A stretch of DNA of 23,942 nt, taken from contig DGTC01000023.1 of the NCBI GenBank assembly GCA_002394205.1, positions 1-23,942 of the forward strand, written 5' to 3'. The notes below the pieces were generated by a model. It worked only from the letters and a program-made list of their open reading frames with translations, had not been told where the DNA came from and searched no databases. Source of the stretch: Lachnospira sp. UBA4346 (lineage in GTDB: Bacteria; Bacillota; Clostridia; Lachnospirales; Lachnospiraceae). The translations under genes and the position numbers were made by a program. Position 1 is the first letter of the stretch. Each line of letters starts with the position of its first letter. This document shows positions 14,645 through 23,576 of this stretch, one piece after another.

Positions 14645-16921
14645 ATGGAAAGAAAGAATGTCAGCAGGGATTGGCAGTTTCGAAAACTGCCGAATGAAAC
14701 AATAGAGAGTAAAACGGTGTGTTCCTTTGCACAGTTATCAGATGAGGAGGATATTTGGGTAAATCTTCCACATACGTATTATACGGATGAAGAGCAGTAT
14801 CGTGGATTGACAATGTATAGAAAGGTTCTTGAACTTTCAGATGTAAACAAAGCATATGTTTTGGAGTTTCTCGGGGCAGATCAAATTTGTGAAGTTTATG
14901 TCAATCAGACAAAATTATGCAGGCATGAAGGCGGATATGCTGCCTTTCATGTAGAAATTCCGGAATGCATTGTAAAACAGCAAAGATTAGAATTAGAGAT
15001 CTATGTTGATAATACAGAAAATGAAAATATATCTCCAATTTCAGGTGATTTTACTATTTTTGGAGGACTATACCGAGAGGTGTATTTGCTAGAAGGTGCA
15101 CATACGCATTTTGACTATGAATATTATGGTACAGATGGTGTGATTGCAAGAACACAGTATGATACTAACACAGGCGTAGGAACTGTTGCCATGGAAGTAC
15201 ATTCGATATTAAAGGACAAACAGGCAATAATCAAAGCAGAATTGTTAGAACGTCAGACGGGCAAGTGTTGCGCAAAAGCAGAGCAGGAAATTCACATGCA
15301 GGATGAAGCAAATCCGCGTGTAGATACAGTTGCGCTATCTGTTACACAGCCACATCTCTGGAATGGCTTACAAGATCCTTTTTTGTATACACTGATTGTA
15401 GAACTTTATGTAGCAGATGTGTGTGTAGACCGTACGGAAAAACATATTGGATTCCGTGCAATCCATATGGATTCAAATCAGGGATTTTTCCTCAATGGAC
15501 AGCATACGAAACTCAATGGCGTTGCAAAGCATCAGGATATCAAAGAAAAATTCTGTGCAGTTACACAAGAAGAGATTGAGAATGATTTTGTTATACTATC
15601 AGAACTGGGGGCAAATGCACTGCGATTATCACACTATCAGCACCCACAAAAGACATATGATGTGTGTGATGAACAAGGTTATCTTGTATGGGCAGAGATT
15701 CCAATGTTAAAGATGTTAGACGATGCACATTTGCTTGCAAATACAGAGCAGCAGCTGCATGAATTGGTATTGCAAAATATTCATCATCCATCAATTTTTT
15801 GTTGGGGAATTCAGAATGAGATCGGAATGTTCCGTGATACGAAATATATGCACGACGAATGTAATAAATTAACGGATATTGCAAAGAAATTAGATGCAGA
15901 CAGACTGGTAACGTGTGCAAATTTATATAATGTAAAGCCAGAGAGTACGTTAAATGCAATTACGGATATGGTGGGATATAACTTGTATTTTGGCTGGTAT
16001 TATGGAGAAATGCCGGAATATGAAACATTTTTAGATCGATTACATGAGAAAAATCCGACAATGCTATTTGGAATGAGTGAGTATGGGGTGGATGCCAATC
16101 CGCAGCTTCATTCAGAAAATCCGATGGTACGAGATTATACGGAAGAATTTCAATGCCTTTTCCATGAAACGGTATATCCGTATTTTAGAGATAGGGATTT
16201 TATTTGGGGTAGCTTTGTTTGGAATACATTCGATTTTTCAAGTCCAAGAAGAGATGAAGGCGGTCTTAAGTTTGTCAATCAGAAAGGACTTGTAACGTAT
16301 GATCGCCAAATCAAAAAGGATGCGTTCTATTATTATAAGGCACAGTGGAGCAAAGAGAAATTTCTGCATATATGCAGTAAGCGTTTTGAAAAACGCTGCA
16401 AAGAAAAAATTGATATGAAGGTATATACAAATCTGCCACAGTTAGAATTGTCTTTTGCAGATACACGCATGTTGCAGCAGAACAATGGAAATGGTACTGT
16501 TGTCTTTTCTGATATTCCACTTGAATTAGGAAATAATTTCTTTGTGGTACGAGGAGTAGAAGCAGATTCGATGCTTTCAGAAGAAGTAACATTTGTACGT
16601 GTACTAGAAGAAGAAAAAGCATATCAGCTTCCGAATTCCGGTGCTGGACAGATGGTTCGAAATTGGTTCTTGCCAGAAGATACGATGATTAAAGAAGGTT
16701 ATTTTTCGGTGGAAGATAGTGCAAATGATATGTTGGAGTATCCAGCGGCATTTGCTGTATTAAAAGAACAGGTTCCAAAACTTGCACAGATTATCGAAGA
16801 AGACAATGGATTGCCACTGGGATTTTCTCTCCTTCGTATTATGGGATTTATGCGTAAGAGAGTTGGGGAGATAAATGTAAAAACGTTAAATGACCAATTA
16901 AACCAGATTAAGAAGCCATAA
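14645..16921 (+). CDS. Glycoside hydrolase family 2 (beta-galactosidase/beta-glucuronidase type)
   Basis: A 758-aa cytoplasmic retaining glycosidase. Residues ~8-150 form the jelly-roll sugar-binding domain (RDWQFRKLP...FGGLYREVYL), ~155-275 an Ig-like domain, ~276-570 the catalytic barrel, then a beta-sandwich (~588-655) and a helical tail (~682-758). The acid/base is E392 (WGIQNEIG) and the nucleophile E479 (GMSEYG). NQKGLVTYDR (545-554) contains an N-x-K motif that in known glucuronidases contacts the carboxylate, but NDKG-type loops also occur in GH2 beta-galactosidases, so specificity is open. The GPH symporter and uxuA context favours a beta-glucuronide. The start is the only in-frame ATG after a stop at 14630, and its ribosome binding site is poor (GGAAAGG about 16 nt away). 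Confidence 0.88.
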   Translation: MERKNVSRDWQFRKLPNETIESKTVCSFAQLSDEEDIWVNLPHTYYTDEEQYRGLTMYRKVLELSDVNKAYVLEFLGADQICEVYVNQTKLCRHEGGYAAFHVEIPECIVKQQRLELEIYVDNTENENISPISGDFTIFGGLYREVYLLEGAHTHFDYEYYGTDGVIARTQYDTNTGVGTVAMEVHSILKDKQAIIKAELLERQTGKCCAKAEQEIHMQDEANPRVDTVALSVTQPHLWNGLQDPFLYTLIVELYVADVCVDRTEKHIGFRAIHMDSNQGFFLNGQHTKLNGVAKHQDIKEKFCAVTQEEIENDFVILSELGANALRLSHYQHPQKTYDVCDEQGYLVWAEIPMLKMLDDAHLLANTEQQLHELVLQNIHHPSIFCWGIQNEIGMFRDTKYMHDECNKLTDIAKKLDADRLVTCANLYNVKPESTLNAITDMVGYNLYFGWYYGEMPEYETFLDRLHEKNPTMLFGMSEYGVDANPQLHSENPMVRDYTEEFQCLFHETVYPYFRDRDFIWGSFVWNTFDFSSPRRDEGGLKFVNQKGLVTYDRQIKKDAFYYYKAQWSKEKFLHICSKRFEKRCKEKIDMKVYTNLPQLELSFADTRMLQQNNGNGTVVFSDIPLELGNNFFVVRGVEADSMLSEEVTFVRVLEEEKAYQLPNSGAGQMVRNWFLPEDTMIKEGYFSVEDSANDMLEYPAAFAVLKEQVPKLAQIIEEDNGLPLGFSLLRIMGFMRKRVGEINVKTLNDQLNQIKKP

Positions 16922-16926
16922 GGTAT

Positions 16927-16993
16927 AAAATATGTCATACGTGACAATTTTATTGAAAAATTTTTCAAAATATGTCACGTGTGACAATTTTTT
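16927..16993. terminator. Large symmetric terminator with repeated palindromes
   Basis: TGTCATACGTGACA (16933-16946) and TGTCACGTGTGACA (16973-16986) are two related palindromes 40 bp apart, placed symmetrically around a perfect palindrome TTGAAAAATTTTTCAA (16953-16968). The arms also pair with each other, and T-runs flank both ends. It separates the convergent GH2 and AraC genes and should stop transcription both ways. Confidence 0.8.
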
Positions 16994-17021
16994 ATTTATA
17001 AGAAACAATTTTCTTGTCCCG

Positions 17022-17840
17022 CTACGCCTGTCCAGCCTTACTCTTTCGATAGGCAGACGGTGACATGCCGGTAATCTGTTTAAACACACGGTTAAAGTGG
17101 GTGACATTAGAAAAGCCGGTATGGTCACTAATCTCTGTAATCTTTCGGTTGGTTTCAGAAATCTGTCGCTGCGCATCCATAATGCGTGTCGTATTGATAT
17201 ACTGCACAATGGTCTGGTTGGTGGCTTTCTTAAATTCCCTGCACATATAATAGGTGCTGATATAGCTGTCTTTTGCAATCTCTTCAAGGGAAATATCTTC
17301 CGTATAATGCTCATGAATATAATCTAAGATATGACCGATGCGCGTGTTATTTAATGGGAGAACTTCTGTCTGATGGAATCGAGCAAGTTCTACCATAAGC
17401 AAATTCAGCCATGCGCGTTGGTATTCGAGTGTAAATGCTTTGGGATACTTCTGCTCTTCTAGAATCTGATTGATAATCTTTCGGACAATCTGTGCCTGTG
17501 CAATATCGCCTTCAAAGGGGTGGTCGCACTGCATCAGCCAGTCTAATAATTCCGGATTGTGAATATCTTCTGAACGAAAATATACAATCACACGTTGAAA
17601 CGGTACATCATCATCTCCATAAGAATGGTGCATCACATAGGGTGGAAATAGTATAAATTGTCTGGAAGTGATGTGGTAAATCTGATTATTTACGATATGG
17701 TATCGCTCTCCATTTTCCAAATAATACAATTCAAAATAGTCGTGGTAGTGGGAGCGTGACATATTATCGTTGACACCGATAATTCGCTCACATGCAATAT
17801 TTGCACCCTGTGCCATTTTAAAGCCAGCCTGATCTAACAT
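17022..17840 (-). CDS. AraC-family regulator with cupin sensor domain
   Basis: A 272-aa regulator. The N-terminal ~110 residues form a cupin (HYHDYFELYYLENGERYHIV, then FPPYVMHHS), which usually binds a sugar or related ligand. The C-terminal ~100 residues hold two helix-turn-helix motifs (ISLEEIAKDSYISTYYMCRE and ITEISDHTGFSNVTHFNR) and the closing FKQITGMSPSAYRK. ATG 17840 has AAGGAG five bases upstream on the minus strand. It is divergent from the GH31-TRAP-uxuA genes and convergent with GH2, the typical arrangement of a local sugar-responsive activator. A TTGTATACAA palindrome 24 bp upstream of its start suggests a second regulator also acts on it. Confidence 0.9.
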   Translation of the reverse strand: MLDQAGFKMAQGANIACERIIGVNDNMSRSHYHDYFELYYLENGERYHIVNNQIYHITSRQFILFPPYVMHHSYGDDDVPFQRVIVYFRSEDIHNPELLDWLMQCDHPFEGDIAQAQIVRKIINQILEEQKYPKAFTLEYQRAWLNLLMVELARFHQTEVLPLNNTRIGHILDYIHEHYTEDISLEEIAKDSYISTYYMCREFKKATNQTIVQYINTTRIMDAQRQISETNRKITEISDHTGFSNVTHFNRVFKQITGMSPSAYRKSKAGQA

Positions 17841-17862
17841 AAAAACTCCTTTTTATTTGATT

Positions 17863-17873
17863 ATTGTATACAA
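17863..17873. promoter_or_regulatory. Putative GntR/UxuR-type operator, copy 1
   Basis: ATTGTATACAA contains the 10-bp palindrome TTGTATACAA, which fits the TNGT-N3-ACNA pattern of FadR-subfamily GntR regulators. It lies in the leader of the AraC gene. The rest of the 17841-18108 spacer is AT-rich, with a TATAGT (18031-18036) as a possible -10 for GH31 but no good -35. Confidence 0.5.
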
Positions 17874-18108
17874 AAAGAAACATACTATATAAAAAAATAT
17901 CAAGAGAATGATAGATTTTCTTTTGTTATTGGTAAAAATATTATAAAACAGAAAATGGTAAAGAGCAAGATATGTAAAGAAATTGATAAAATAGGTCAAA
18001 ATCTGTCTAGTGATTTTTCAAGAATAAGAATATAGTATGAGTATAGATAGACAAAATATTAACGAAGTTAAGTGCGCATAAAAACGAAGAAGAAAAGGAG
18101 AGATTTTT

Positions 18109-20610
18109 ATGAGAATTTGCGAAAAAGCAGGTGCTGTTACACAGCAGAATAACTACTATGTAATCGACACAAATGCAGTTCAGATTCGCTTATGGTTTCT
18201 TACAGATTCGATTATTCGAATTCGGGCAGGATTCGATGGAGAATTTGCAGAGGAATCTTACAGCTTAGTAATGACTGCGTGGGAAGATCGTATGGACGAT
18301 TTTCTCAAAGGATACCGTAAGAGAGTAGAGGTTGCGCAGTCAACACTTACAGATGGTGAAGATAAGGCGGTCATTTTGGGAACGTTGCTTCGTGTAGAAG
18401 TAGAAAAAGATCCGTTTAGAATCTGCGTATACGATAACGATGGAACATTGCTCCATGCAGACATCGTAGATTTGGCATATATGGAAGACAGTAACCACAG
18501 AAGAATTCATACAAGTGAAATCACAGCAGAGGATTATTTCTATGGATTCGGTGAAAAGAGTGGAGAAATTAACAAAGCTGAGAAATTCATGGGAATGAGT
18601 CCAAAGGATGCGATGGGATACAACCCAAAGGAAACAGATTCTTTGTACAAGCATATTCCATTCTATATCAAGTTAAATAAAGATACAAAGAAGGCAGTCG
18701 GATATTTCTATCACAATACATACGAATGTGATTTTGATATGGGACGTGAGAAGAGTAATTATTGGAAACGACACAGCAGATACCGTGCAGACGGCGGCGA
18801 TATTGATTTGTTCTTAATCGCAGGTCCGAAGATTACAGATGTTGTGGAAGGGTATACAGATTTGACTGGTAAGTCAGCATTGCTGCCACGATATGCACTT
18901 GGATATCTTGGTTCATCAATGTATTATCCAGAGTTGGAAGCTGATTGTGATGATGCTATTTGCGAATTTATCGACACAACAAAAGAAGAGGATATTCCAG
19001 TAGATGGATTCCAGTTATCTTCCGGCTATTGTGCCGTAGAGACAGAAGAAGGCATTAAGCGTTGCGTATTCACATGGAATAAGAAGCGTTTCAAAGATCC
19101 GAAAGATTTCTTTGAACAGATGAACAAGAGAGGAATCACGGTATCTCCAAATGTAAAGCCGGGTATACTTTTGGTTCATCCAATGTTACAGGAAATGAAA
19201 GAGAAAGATATGTTTGTTAAAGACAGTGTCAAAGACGAACCGGGCATTGGAACCTGGTGGGGCGGCAAGGGTATGTTCGTTGATTTTACAAAAGAATCTA
19301 CGCGTAACTGCTGGAAAGAAATGTTAAAAGAACATGTATTAGAGTATGGTACAAGTTCGGTATGGAATGATAACTGCGAATATGACAGTATGGTTGATAA
19401 GGATGCCAGATGTTATTTTGAAGGCAAAGGAGGAACAATCGGTCAGTTAAAGTCAAATATGTCAAATATTATGTGTCACATCACAGATGAAGCGATTCAT
19501 GAAACATTTGATAATACAAGACCATATATCGTATGTCGTTCCGGTCACAGCGGAATTCAGCGTTATGCACAGACATGGGCAGGAGATAATCTGACATGTT
19601 GGGATGCTTTAAAATATAATATCGCAACGATTCTTGGAATGGGACTTTCCGGTGTCAGCAACCATGGCTGCGATATTGGTGGTTTCTATGGACCATCTCC
19701 GGAAGCAGAATTATTTGTTCGTTGGATTCAGAACGGTATTTTCCAGCCAAGATTCTCAATTCATTCGGTAAATGTTGATAATACTGTAACAGAACCTTGG
19801 ATGTATAGTGGACATAAGAAATATATTCGGGATGCGATTCACTTAAGATACCGCATGACACCATATTTATATTCATTGCTGGAAAAATCACATAGAACAG
19901 GTATTCCAATGATGCAGACCATGTTTACGGTATTCCAAAATGACCCTGCTTGTTATGATGAAGGCGTGAATTTCATGATGGGCGATTCGCTTCTAGTTGC
20001 AAATGTTGTAGAAAAAGGTCAGACAGTTCGAAGCATTTATCTTCCGGAAGGAGATAACTTCTATGATTTTGTTACAAGAGAGCGGTATGAAGGCGGACAT
20101 ACCATTGAGATTCCTGTAGATATGAGCAGTATTCCAATGTATATCAGAAGCGGTGCAATCATTCCGATGGCAGGCAACCAGATGAAGAACTTAAAGACAG
20201 AACAGGCAACGGCAATCGATTTGATATGTGCAGATGATAAGGACGGACAGTTTGATTTATATGAAGATGACGGTCAGACAATGGATTACGAAAAGGGTGT
20301 TTATTTAAGAACACATATTGATATGAAGTCAGGCGTTCAGACAGAACTTACATTTACAAATGAAGGAAGCTATCAGACAAATGTAGAGGATATGTACCTC
20401 GATGTGATTCACAGAGAGAAAGCTCCATTCTGGGTAAATGTAGATGGCAAGGAAGTTCCACATTTCCTTCACCGCAGAAAGTTCGAAGAGGCAGATTTTG
20501 GCTGGTATTATTCACAGACAAAGAAATCTGTACAGATTAAATATAAGAACCCTAAGAAAGACTATAACGTTGTAATTTCATACGAGCAGTTTGATATGAT
20601 CGGTATGTAA
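18109..20610 (+). CDS. Glycoside hydrolase family 31 (alpha-glycosidase)
   Basis: An 833-aa cytoplasmic retaining alpha-glycosidase. Residues ~1-250 are the N-terminal beta-sandwich (YFYGFGEKSGEINK at 143-156), ~255-600 the barrel with inserts, and ~600-833 C-terminal beta domains. The nucleophile is D421 in SSVWNDNCEYD and the acid/base D493 in TWAGDNLTCW; CRSGHSGIQRYAQ before it and GCDIGGF after it are typical GH31 blocks. The sequence WNDNCEY differs from the WxDMNE of common alpha-glucosidases, so the aglycone or minus-one pocket may differ. AAAGGAG lies 8 nt before ATG 18109. Only 20 nt separate it from the TRAP binding-protein gene, so enzyme and transporter are one operon. An alpha-linked acidic glycoside is a reasonable substrate guess. 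Confidence 0.88.
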   Translation: MRICEKAGAVTQQNNYYVIDTNAVQIRLWFLTDSIIRIRAGFDGEFAEESYSLVMTAWEDRMDDFLKGYRKRVEVAQSTLTDGEDKAVILGTLLRVEVEKDPFRICVYDNDGTLLHADIVDLAYMEDSNHRRIHTSEITAEDYFYGFGEKSGEINKAEKFMGMSPKDAMGYNPKETDSLYKHIPFYIKLNKDTKKAVGYFYHNTYECDFDMGREKSNYWKRHSRYRADGGDIDLFLIAGPKITDVVEGYTDLTGKSALLPRYALGYLGSSMYYPELEADCDDAICEFIDTTKEEDIPVDGFQLSSGYCAVETEEGIKRCVFTWNKKRFKDPKDFFEQMNKRGITVSPNVKPGILLVHPMLQEMKEKDMFVKDSVKDEPGIGTWWGGKGMFVDFTKESTRNCWKEMLKEHVLEYGTSSVWNDNCEYDSMVDKDARCYFEGKGGTIGQLKSNMSNIMCHITDEAIHETFDNTRPYIVCRSGHSGIQRYAQTWAGDNLTCWDALKYNIATILGMGLSGVSNHGCDIGGFYGPSPEAELFVRWIQNGIFQPRFSIHSVNVDNTVTEPWMYSGHKKYIRDAIHLRYRMTPYLYSLLEKSHRTGIPMMQTMFTVFQNDPACYDEGVNFMMGDSLLVANVVEKGQTVRSIYLPEGDNFYDFVTRERYEGGHTIEIPVDMSSIPMYIRSGAIIPMAGNQMKNLKTEQATAIDLICADDKDGQFDLYEDDGQTMDYEKGVYLRTHIDMKSGVQTELTFTNEGSYQTNVEDMYLDVIHREKAPFWVNVDGKEVPHFLHRRKFEEADFGWYYSQTKKSVQIKYKNPKKDYNVVISYEQFDMIGM

Positions 20611-20630
20611 AGATGTAAAGGAGGACAATT

Positions 20631-21665
20631 ATGAAGAAAATTATTTCAGTAGTCTTAATGATGGTCATGCTTGTTATGCCATTATCCGGCTGTGGAAATC
20701 AGGGTGCAACAAGCAGTGCAGAGGCAACGGCAGAGAATCCAATGATTCTTACCTTATCACATGGACTCAGTGAAACCCATTCTGTACATATTGCAATGAC
20801 AGAATTTGCGAAGATGGTTGAGGAACGTACCAATGGCAGAATTCAGGTTAAGATTTATCCAAATGGTCAGTTGGGAAATGAAACAGAGTCTATGGAACAG
20901 TTAATGGCAGGTGTTATTTCTATGACAAAGATTTCTGCACCAGGTCTTGCAACATACAACGAGGCATATCATACATTTGGTTTGCCATACATCTTTAACA
21001 ACACAGAAGACTTCTACAAAGTTATGGAATCTGATGATATGAGAAAATTCTTCCAGAGTACAGAAGAGGATGGATTTGTAACATTGACATATTATACATC
21101 AGGTGCACGTTCTTTCTATACAAAGGACAGACCAATCAGAACACCGGAAGATTTGAAGGGTCTAAAGATTCGTGTACAGGATATGAAGTCACAGACAGAT
21201 ATGTTACAGGCATTGGGTGGAATTCCGGTTGCGATGTCTTATGGTGATGTATATACATCGCTTCAGACAGGTATTATTGATGGTACAGAAAATAACGAAA
21301 CAGCATTAACCATTGGTAAGCATGGTGAAATTTGTAAGTATTATTCATTTGACCAGCACGCAATGATTCCTGACGTTATGGTTATGAGTGCAAAGGTATG
21401 GAATAACATTAGCGAAGCAGATCAGAAGATTATCTTAGAAGCAGCTTATGAATCAACAGACAGTCATAAGGAAGTTTGGGAAAAGTCAATTACAGATGCA
21501 GTAGAAGAAGCAAAGAGTACAATGGGTGTTGAATTCGTATATGACGTAGATAAGGAAGCCTTCCGCAATGGAACAAGTGGAATGGTTGAACAGTATCGTA
21601 AGACATATCCGGGTGTAGACAGATTATTATCTTTGATTTCAAGTGTTCAGAGTAAGGAGGAGTAA
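20631..21665 (+). CDS. dctP: TRAP transporter solute-binding protein (DctP family), lipoprotein
   Basis: A 344-aa extracytoplasmic binding protein. A signal peptide ends in lipobox LSGC (18-21), so C21 anchors it to the membrane. The DctP fold is shown by LSHGLSETHSVHIAMTEFA, YPNGQLGNETESMEQL, and the ligand-binding segment LKGLKIRVQDMKSQ with R181, the arginine that usually grips the ligand carboxylate, followed by ALGGIPVAMSYGDVYTSLQ. TRAP binding proteins take organic acids, including uronates and sialic acid. With uxuA downstream, a hexuronate or uronate-containing glycoside is likely. AAAGGAGG (20617-20624) precedes ATG 20631; dctQ starts 3 nt after the stop. Confidence 0.93.
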   Translation: MKKIISVVLMMVMLVMPLSGCGNQGATSSAEATAENPMILTLSHGLSETHSVHIAMTEFAKMVEERTNGRIQVKIYPNGQLGNETESMEQLMAGVISMTKISAPGLATYNEAYHTFGLPYIFNNTEDFYKVMESDDMRKFFQSTEEDGFVTLTYYTSGARSFYTKDRPIRTPEDLKGLKIRVQDMKSQTDMLQALGGIPVAMSYGDVYTSLQTGIIDGTENNETALTIGKHGEICKYYSFDQHAMIPDVMVMSAKVWNNISEADQKIILEAAYESTDSHKEVWEKSITDAVEEAKSTMGVEFVYDVDKEAFRNGTSGMVEQYRKTYPGVDRLLSLISSVQSKEE

Positions 21666-21668
21666 GTT

Positions 21669-22172
21669 ATGGTAAACGTAATGACACAGGTGAAAAAATG
21701 GATGAACCTGATTCTTTCATGGGCAGCCGCAGCATTGTTATCTTTTATGACAATTCTCGTATTGATTCAGGTATTTACAAGATTCGTATTAAATAATCCA
21801 GTTGCATTTACAGAAGAACTGGTTCGTTACTCTTTAATTTGGACAGGCTTTATCGGTGCTGCATATGCATTTAGCACAAGACAGCATATGTCACTCGTCC
21901 TTGTAAGGGATAAGCTCAATCCGGCAGGAAAGAAAGCATTGATGATTTTCGTAGATGCGTTGATTTTAGTATTTGCTTTATTTGTTATTGTAATGGGTGG
22001 TACAAACTTAGCACTCAGTGCAACAAAAGAATTCTCAGCATTGCTTGGAATTCCACGTACATTAGTATATAGTATCGCACCAATCTCAGGTGTATTTATT
22101 ATCATTGCACAGATTATTAACATCTTTGAAGATGTGACAGGAATTGAAATCAAAGGAGGTAGTGAGGTATGA
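21669..22172 (+). CDS. dctQ: TRAP transporter small membrane subunit (DctQ family)
   Basis: A 167-aa protein with four hydrophobic helices. The DctQ signature FTRFVLNNPVAFTEELVRYS (about 37-56) and the following WTGFIGAAYAFSTRQHMSL are clear. DctQ pairs with DctM in the membrane to form the Na+-dependent TRAP translocator that takes substrate from the binding protein. GGAGG ahead of it overlaps the end of dctP, and its TGA overlaps the dctM ATG (ATGA at 22169-22172), giving tight translational coupling and equal amounts of the two membrane subunits. Confidence 0.93.
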   Translation: MVNVMTQVKKWMNLILSWAAAALLSFMTILVLIQVFTRFVLNNPVAFTEELVRYSLIWTGFIGAAYAFSTRQHMSLVLVRDKLNPAGKKALMIFVDALILVFALFVIVMGGTNLALSATKEFSALLGIPRTLVYSIAPISGVFIIIAQIINIFEDVTGIEIKGGSEV

Positions 22173-23470
22173 GTGTAGCATTTGTAACAATTCTTTTATT
22201 TGTCGTATTTGGCGTATTGCTGTTCTTAGGCGTGCCAATTTCCGTTAGTATTGTCATTTCATCTATTGTTACAGCATTATCATCACTTTCATGGGATCAG
22301 GTTACATTTATTACCATGCAGAAGATGAATAGTGGTGTTGAAAGTTTCTCACTTCTTGCAATTCCACTTTTCATTCTTGCAGGAAATTTGATGAACAACG
22401 GCGGTATCGCAAAGCGACTTATTAATTTTGCAAAATTATTCTGTGGTAGAATCCCAGGTTCTTTAGCACAGGCAAACGTACTCGGAAACATGCTCTTTGG
22501 AGCACTTTCAGGCTCATCTGTTGCAGCAGCTTCTGCGATGGGCGGCTCCATTTATCCAATCGAAAAAGAAGATGGATATGACCCGGCATTTGCAACAGCA
22601 GTTAACATTGCATCAGCTCCAACAGGACTTTTGATTCCACCAACCAGTGCATTTATCGTATATTCAACTGTTGCAGGTGGTGTTTCTATTTCAACATTAT
22701 TTATGGCAGGTTATATCCCAGGTATTCTTATGGGACTTGCAACAATGATTATCGCATTTATTTTTGCAAAGAAGCACAACTATCCGGTTACAGGTCGTGT
22801 GTCTGGAAAAGAAGCATTGCATACAACACTTCAGGCAATTCCTAGTTTACTTCTGATTGTTATTGTAATCGGCGGTATTGTTGGCGGTATCTTTACTGCA
22901 ACAGAAGGTGCAGGCATCTGCGTTCTTTACTGCCTGATTCTTTCAATTTGCTATAAGAGTTTAACATTTAAGTCATTTATGCAGGTATTATTAAAGAGTG
23001 CTGCGACAAGCGGAATTATCCTTTTCTTAATTGCAGCGTCTTCCGCAATGTCATTTGTTATGGCTTACTCAGGAATTCCGGCAGTTATCAGTAGTGCAAT
23101 CATGGCAGTGTCAACAAATAAGTTCGTGATTCTTATCCTGATGAATGTCATTTTGTTAGTAATCGGTATGTTTATGGATATTACACCAGCTATTTTGATT
23201 TTCACTCCAATCTTCCTGCCAATCGCACAGAGCCTTGGAATGTCAGCAATTCAGTTCGGTGTTATGTTAATCTTTAATATGTGTCTTGGAAATATTACCC
23301 CTCCGGTTGGTTCGGTTCTGTTCGTTGGGTGCGGAATCAGTGGTGTAAGTATCGAAGACGTTACAAAGAAATTATTACCGTATTTTGTAATTCTCTTTAT
23401 CGTATTGCTTGCAGTAACATTTATCCCGGCACTTTCAACAGGACTTCCAAGTCTTATGGGATTAATGTAA
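22169..23470 (+). CDS. dctM: TRAP transporter large membrane subunit (DctM family)
   Basis: A 433-aa protein with about 11-12 hydrophobic helices, the translocation subunit of the TRAP system. Diagnostic blocks are FLGVPISVSIVISS near the start, the loop GALSGSSVAAASAMGGSIYP (about 110-129), SAPTGLLIPPTSAFIVYS after it, and in the second half FMDITPAILIFTPIFLPI and CLGNITPPVGSVLFVGCGI. These repeat-related hairpins hold the sodium and substrate sites in known TRAP structures. Length is normal and nothing is truncated. It overlaps dctQ by 4 nt. A strong hairpin and an operator-like palindrome separate it from uxuA. Confidence 0.94.
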   Translation: MSVAFVTILLFVVFGVLLFLGVPISVSIVISSIVTALSSLSWDQVTFITMQKMNSGVESFSLLAIPLFILAGNLMNNGGIAKRLINFAKLFCGRIPGSLAQANVLGNMLFGALSGSSVAAASAMGGSIYPIEKEDGYDPAFATAVNIASAPTGLLIPPTSAFIVYSTVAGGVSISTLFMAGYIPGILMGLATMIIAFIFAKKHNYPVTGRVSGKEALHTTLQAIPSLLLIVIVIGGIVGGIFTATEGAGICVLYCLILSICYKSLTFKSFMQVLLKSAATSGIILFLIAASSAMSFVMAYSGIPAVISSAIMAVSTNKFVILILMNVILLVIGMFMDITPAILIFTPIFLPIAQSLGMSAIQFGVMLIFNMCLGNITPPVGSVLFVGCGISGVSIEDVTKKLLPYFVILFIVLLAVTFIPALSTGLPSLMGLM

Positions 23471-23514
23471 ATCACATAAAATATTTATAAAAGAAACTAT
23501 GAAACAAGTCGTTG

Positions 23515-23546
23515 TGTGGAAAGGCTCTAAAAAGAGTCTTTTCACA
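23515..23546 (+). terminator. Long hairpin between dctM and uxuA, no T-run
   Basis: TGTGGAAAGGCTC (23515-23527) pairs over 13 bp, with two G-T wobbles, with GAGTCTTTTCACA (23534-23546), around a 6-nt loop. No poly-T follows, so it may be a processing or stabilising element rather than a terminator. Confidence 0.5.
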
Positions 23547-23576
23547 TAACTGCATATAGAGAACACGTCAAAATGG

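Noticed and set aside
15591..15959. A 122-aa leftward protein
   Set aside because: Antisense shadow inside the GH2 catalytic domain without start signals.
14645..16921. Firm naming of the GH2 gene as uidA/gusA
   Set aside because: The N-x-K loop (NQKG) resembles NDKG loops of beta-galactosidases too; context supports glucuronidase but sequence alone does not decide.
12880..18033. Shared ATATTCTTAT / ATAAGAATAT (12880-12889 and 18024-18033) as a common AraC site
   Set aside because: A 10-bp A/T-rich match is expected by chance at this composition, and the two AraC proteins differ strongly.
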